Assembly: GCA_938074515.1 (NCBI GenBank)
Contig: CALJFV010000234.1
Location: forward strand, 1-8,800
DNA length: 8,800 nt
Source: an uncultured Flavobacteriaceae bacterium
GTDB taxonomy: Bacteria; Bacteroidota; Bacteroidia; Flavobacteriales; Flavobacteriaceae
Direction: 5' to 3'
Part shown: positions 8,001-8,800 of the stretch, piece by piece
Layout: each line of letters starts with the position of its first letter
Numbering within the stretch: the stretch's first letter is position 1
Notes under the pieces: generated by a model
What the model saw: the letters and a program-made list of their open reading frames with translations, nothing else
The model's database searches: none
Told to the model about the DNA's origin: nothing
Position numbers and translations under genes: made by a program

Positions 8001-8507
8001 CAAGGTGGATGTTCTTACAAAACCAAAACGCTCACTCGTCGCCCACTCATAGCTAAAGTTAAGCCCAAGATCGTGGTTAATTTCTTCAAAAATCAATTTA
8101 TTGCCATAAACGCATTTATATAAATTACGTTCAATTCGATATACGCCAGAATAACGTCCTGAAAAGGGCTCCCAAAGCAACCTGCGCTCGGCATCGTCAA
8201 CCAAAATTATGGTCTTACTCCCGGTATACTCAAAAGACTCTGTAATTTTATCATCAGTGTAATAAGGAAAAAGAGCATGATCACTATTAATCCGTCCTGC
8301 GGACAAGCCTCCTGTACTTGAAATATACATCCAATGATCTGAATGACTAACTAAACTCATGAAAAATGGTCGCATTTTATCCGCATTACTAATTTTGTAA
8401 TACGTCTCCCCATTGATGCTGACTTCAGTTCCTTGAATTTCCTTTTCTTCGGATTGATAGGGCTGATTCCCCAGATATATAGATTTATTGGTCTTTTTAG
8501 AATTCAT
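5046..8507 (-). CDS. GH149-type beta-1,3-glucan (oligoglucan) phosphorylase
   Basis: Very large (1153 aa from the chosen ATG) cytoplasmic enzyme related to the GH94 inverting phosphorylases. It is predicted to split beta-1,3-oligoglucans with phosphate into glucose-1-phosphate and a shortened chain. The N-terminal part is a beta-sandwich with DHWMYISS (57-64) and FPYYTDDKI (80-88). The (alpha/alpha)6 barrel begins near 354. It carries YQGNWRDIFQNW (470-481) and YIGYWGDHQ (531-539). PEWNDANNALVG at 654-665 corresponds to the WND motif of GH94, making D658 the likely general acid (codon at 6534-6536). GTFFGYEGLGSIYWH (948-962) and PGMTGQVKEDLL (1031-1042) are further conserved-looking stretches near the end of the catalytic region. 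The length fits GH149 and GH161 (about 1100-1200 aa) and is well above GH94 disaccharide phosphorylases; GH149 is favoured for a Gram-negative. There is no signal peptide. An in-frame GTG at 8568-8570 would add 21 residues, but the ATG at 8505-8507 is preferred. Neither has a good Shine-Dalgarno. Confidence 0.82.
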   Translation of the reverse strand: MNSKKTNKSIYLGNQPYQSEEKEIQGTEVSINGETYYKISNADKMRPFFMSLVSHSDHWMYISSTGGLSAGRINSDHALFPYYTDDKITESFEYTGSKTIILVDDAERRLLWEPFSGRYSGVYRIERNLYKCVYGNKLIFEEINHDLGLNFSYEWATSERFGFVRTSTLTSSSSQELSVSVLDGIQNILPYGVPEGLQAGSSNLVDAYKKCELESHHLGLYALSAIISDKAEPSEALKANVVWSLGLNEPTVLLSAKQIDTFRSGGAIQTEYDIKAERGAYFVAESFELSAGSNKNWCMVANLSQGMSDIIGLRESLKTPDQLHRELTQDIAQGTEQLIALIAASDGLQLTADRRRNIRHFANTMFNVMRGGIFDNNYKIEKADFMAYIDRANHKVYFKKENQMAGWPQQFDLFFLQNEAKKDDDLNFQRLCAEYLPLKFSRRHGDPSRPWNKFSINLRNEDDGSKILDYQGNWRDIFQNWEALAHAYPEFIEGMIFKFLNATTFDGYNPYRVFKDGFEWETIEPDNPWSYIGYWGDHQIIYLLKFLEFLKAYYPEKLETYFAENSFVYANVPYRIKPYSDLLKNPKDTIEFDHEREAKIQFKKDEIGGDGALLRETHVFIYKVNFIEKIMATTLAKMANFIPEGGIWMNTQRPEWNDANNALVGNGVSMVTLYYLRRFLVFFKDVLAQTKHKEVAVSDELLQCYVLMKETLVKHKNLLEQPMTDHQRRSILDGLGVPTSVYREKIYNEDFSGKKSPMLLSDLTEFIELALSHLQHSIRANKRSDNLYHAYNLMTVVEDGGISITHLPEMLEGQVAALSSGYLSMEQSLEVLDALKASALFREDQYSYILYPDKTLPRFLKKNNIDPQILATSKLLSQLVSEGNLEVVTKDCLGGYHFNGNFNNVNYLNKALSNLPEKYQMLVQEEGKLIESIYESIFNHKSFTGRSGTFFGYEGLGSIYWHMVSKLRLALFEVTKKAVAHKTDPKIIGRLYDHYFEINAGIGAHKSPELYGAFPTDPYSHTPGGKGAQQPGMTGQVKEDLLCRFGELGIRVAEGQLSFDWALLPESEFLKAPAQFNYVDVTHKTGTIELPEQSLAYTVCQVPVVYLRGETPMIRAIMTDGSEVLIPGLTLTKELSQAIFRRSHLVAQLIVTS

Positions 8508-8620
8508 CGCAATTTTTTGGTCTTTAAGTAAATATTTAGTGCGCCATTTTCTGGTAAGTGAAAAGAGCACATAATGAGGTCAAAATAGCACAAATTTAAT
8601 GGGCTGTGAAATAAAAAAAC

Positions 8621-8638
8621 TATACAATAAGTATACAA
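8621..8638. repeat. TATACAA direct repeat, 11-base period, with a nested inverted repeat
   Basis: TATACAA occurs at 8621-8627 and again at 8632-8638, one helical turn apart. The same bases hold TATAC-AATAA-GTATA, a perfect 5-base inverted repeat. It lies 114 bases or more upstream of the preferred phosphorylase start and overlaps a sigma70-like -10 candidate, so it could be a regulator site. In such AT-rich DNA chance is a serious alternative. Confidence 0.3.
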
Positions 8639-8652
8639 ACTGCTACAACTCG

Positions 8653-8676
8653 AAAATTCACAATTCTTAAAATTCA
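8653..8676. repeat. AAAATTCA direct repeat, 16-base period
   Basis: AAAATTCA is found at 8653-8660 and 8669-8676, separated by CAATTCTT. The location upstream of the operon would suit an activator or repressor site, but the composition is AT-rich and no known operator is matched. Confidence 0.25.
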
Positions 8677-8800
8677 AAAATAAGATTAGTATTTAACTGA
8701 TTTTCAGCATTATGTAAATACAAGGAAGGAGCCCTAAAAATATTTAACAATTAGCTCAACTACAACTTAAGCTACAGCACACATTTTTTGAAGAAAAACA

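Larger units (their letters stand above)
8571..8800 (-). promoter_or_regulatory. AT-rich upstream region of the operon, probable promoter zone
   Basis: No credible coding frame is seen here on either strand; it is the only long non-coding stretch in the window, so the operon promoter should lie here. Two minus-strand sites match the Bacteroidota -7 consensus TAnnTTTG: TAAATTTG at 8591-8598 and TATTTTTG at 8675-8682. Neither has a proper TTTG about 19 bases further upstream. A sigma70-like pair, TTGTAG with TATAGT (8619-8624) 18 bases apart, is an alternative. The exact start of transcription cannot be decided by eye. Confidence 0.4.

Noticed and set aside
8643..8767. CTACAACT at 8643-8650 and again at 8760-8767
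   Set aside because: The 117-base distance and lack of symmetry make a paired binding site unlikely; an 8-base match can arise by chance here.

Overview
The window is one operon-like block of five genes, all on the minus strand, so transcription runs from the right edge towards position 1. It encodes uptake and breakdown of a beta-glucan, most likely a laminarin-type beta-1,3-glucan with beta-1,6 branches. The organism looks like a marine or other environmental Bacteroidota. This rests on moderate-to-low GC, A-rich translation starts that mostly lack a Shine-Dalgarno sequence, lipoprotein-anchored glycosidases, and a gene set known from flavobacterial laminarin loci. There is no rRNA, tRNA or housekeeping marker, so the assignment is an inference.

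Layout in transcription order: (1) 8571-8800, AT-rich non-coding leader and promoter region; (2) 8507-5046, a very large (about 1153 aa) cytoplasmic phosphorylase best matched to GH149 beta-1,3-glucan phosphorylases; (3) 5021-3651, a GH17 glucanase lipoprotein; (4) 3638-2607, a short clan GH-A glycosidase lipoprotein of unresolved family; (5) 2592-1120, a GH30 glycosidase with no signal peptide; (6) 1103-1, the first 367 residues of a GPH-type MFS sugar symporter whose end lies beyond the left edge. Spacers between genes are 24, 12, 14 and 16 bases, which strongly suggests one transcript and leaves no room for internal terminators.

Proposed pathway (inference from families and predicted localisation): the two lipoproteins cut beta-1,3-glucan outside the cytoplasm. 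The symporter carries the products across the inner membrane. The leaderless GH30 removes beta-1,6-linked glucose in the cytoplasm, and the GH149 enzyme phosphorolyses the linear beta-1,3-oligoglucan to glucose-1-phosphate, saving ATP compared with hydrolysis. No SusC/SusD pair, regulator or phosphoglucomutase lies in the window. The most notable points are the phosphorylase in first position, the missing export signal on GH30, and the unassigned stand-alone GH-A barrel.
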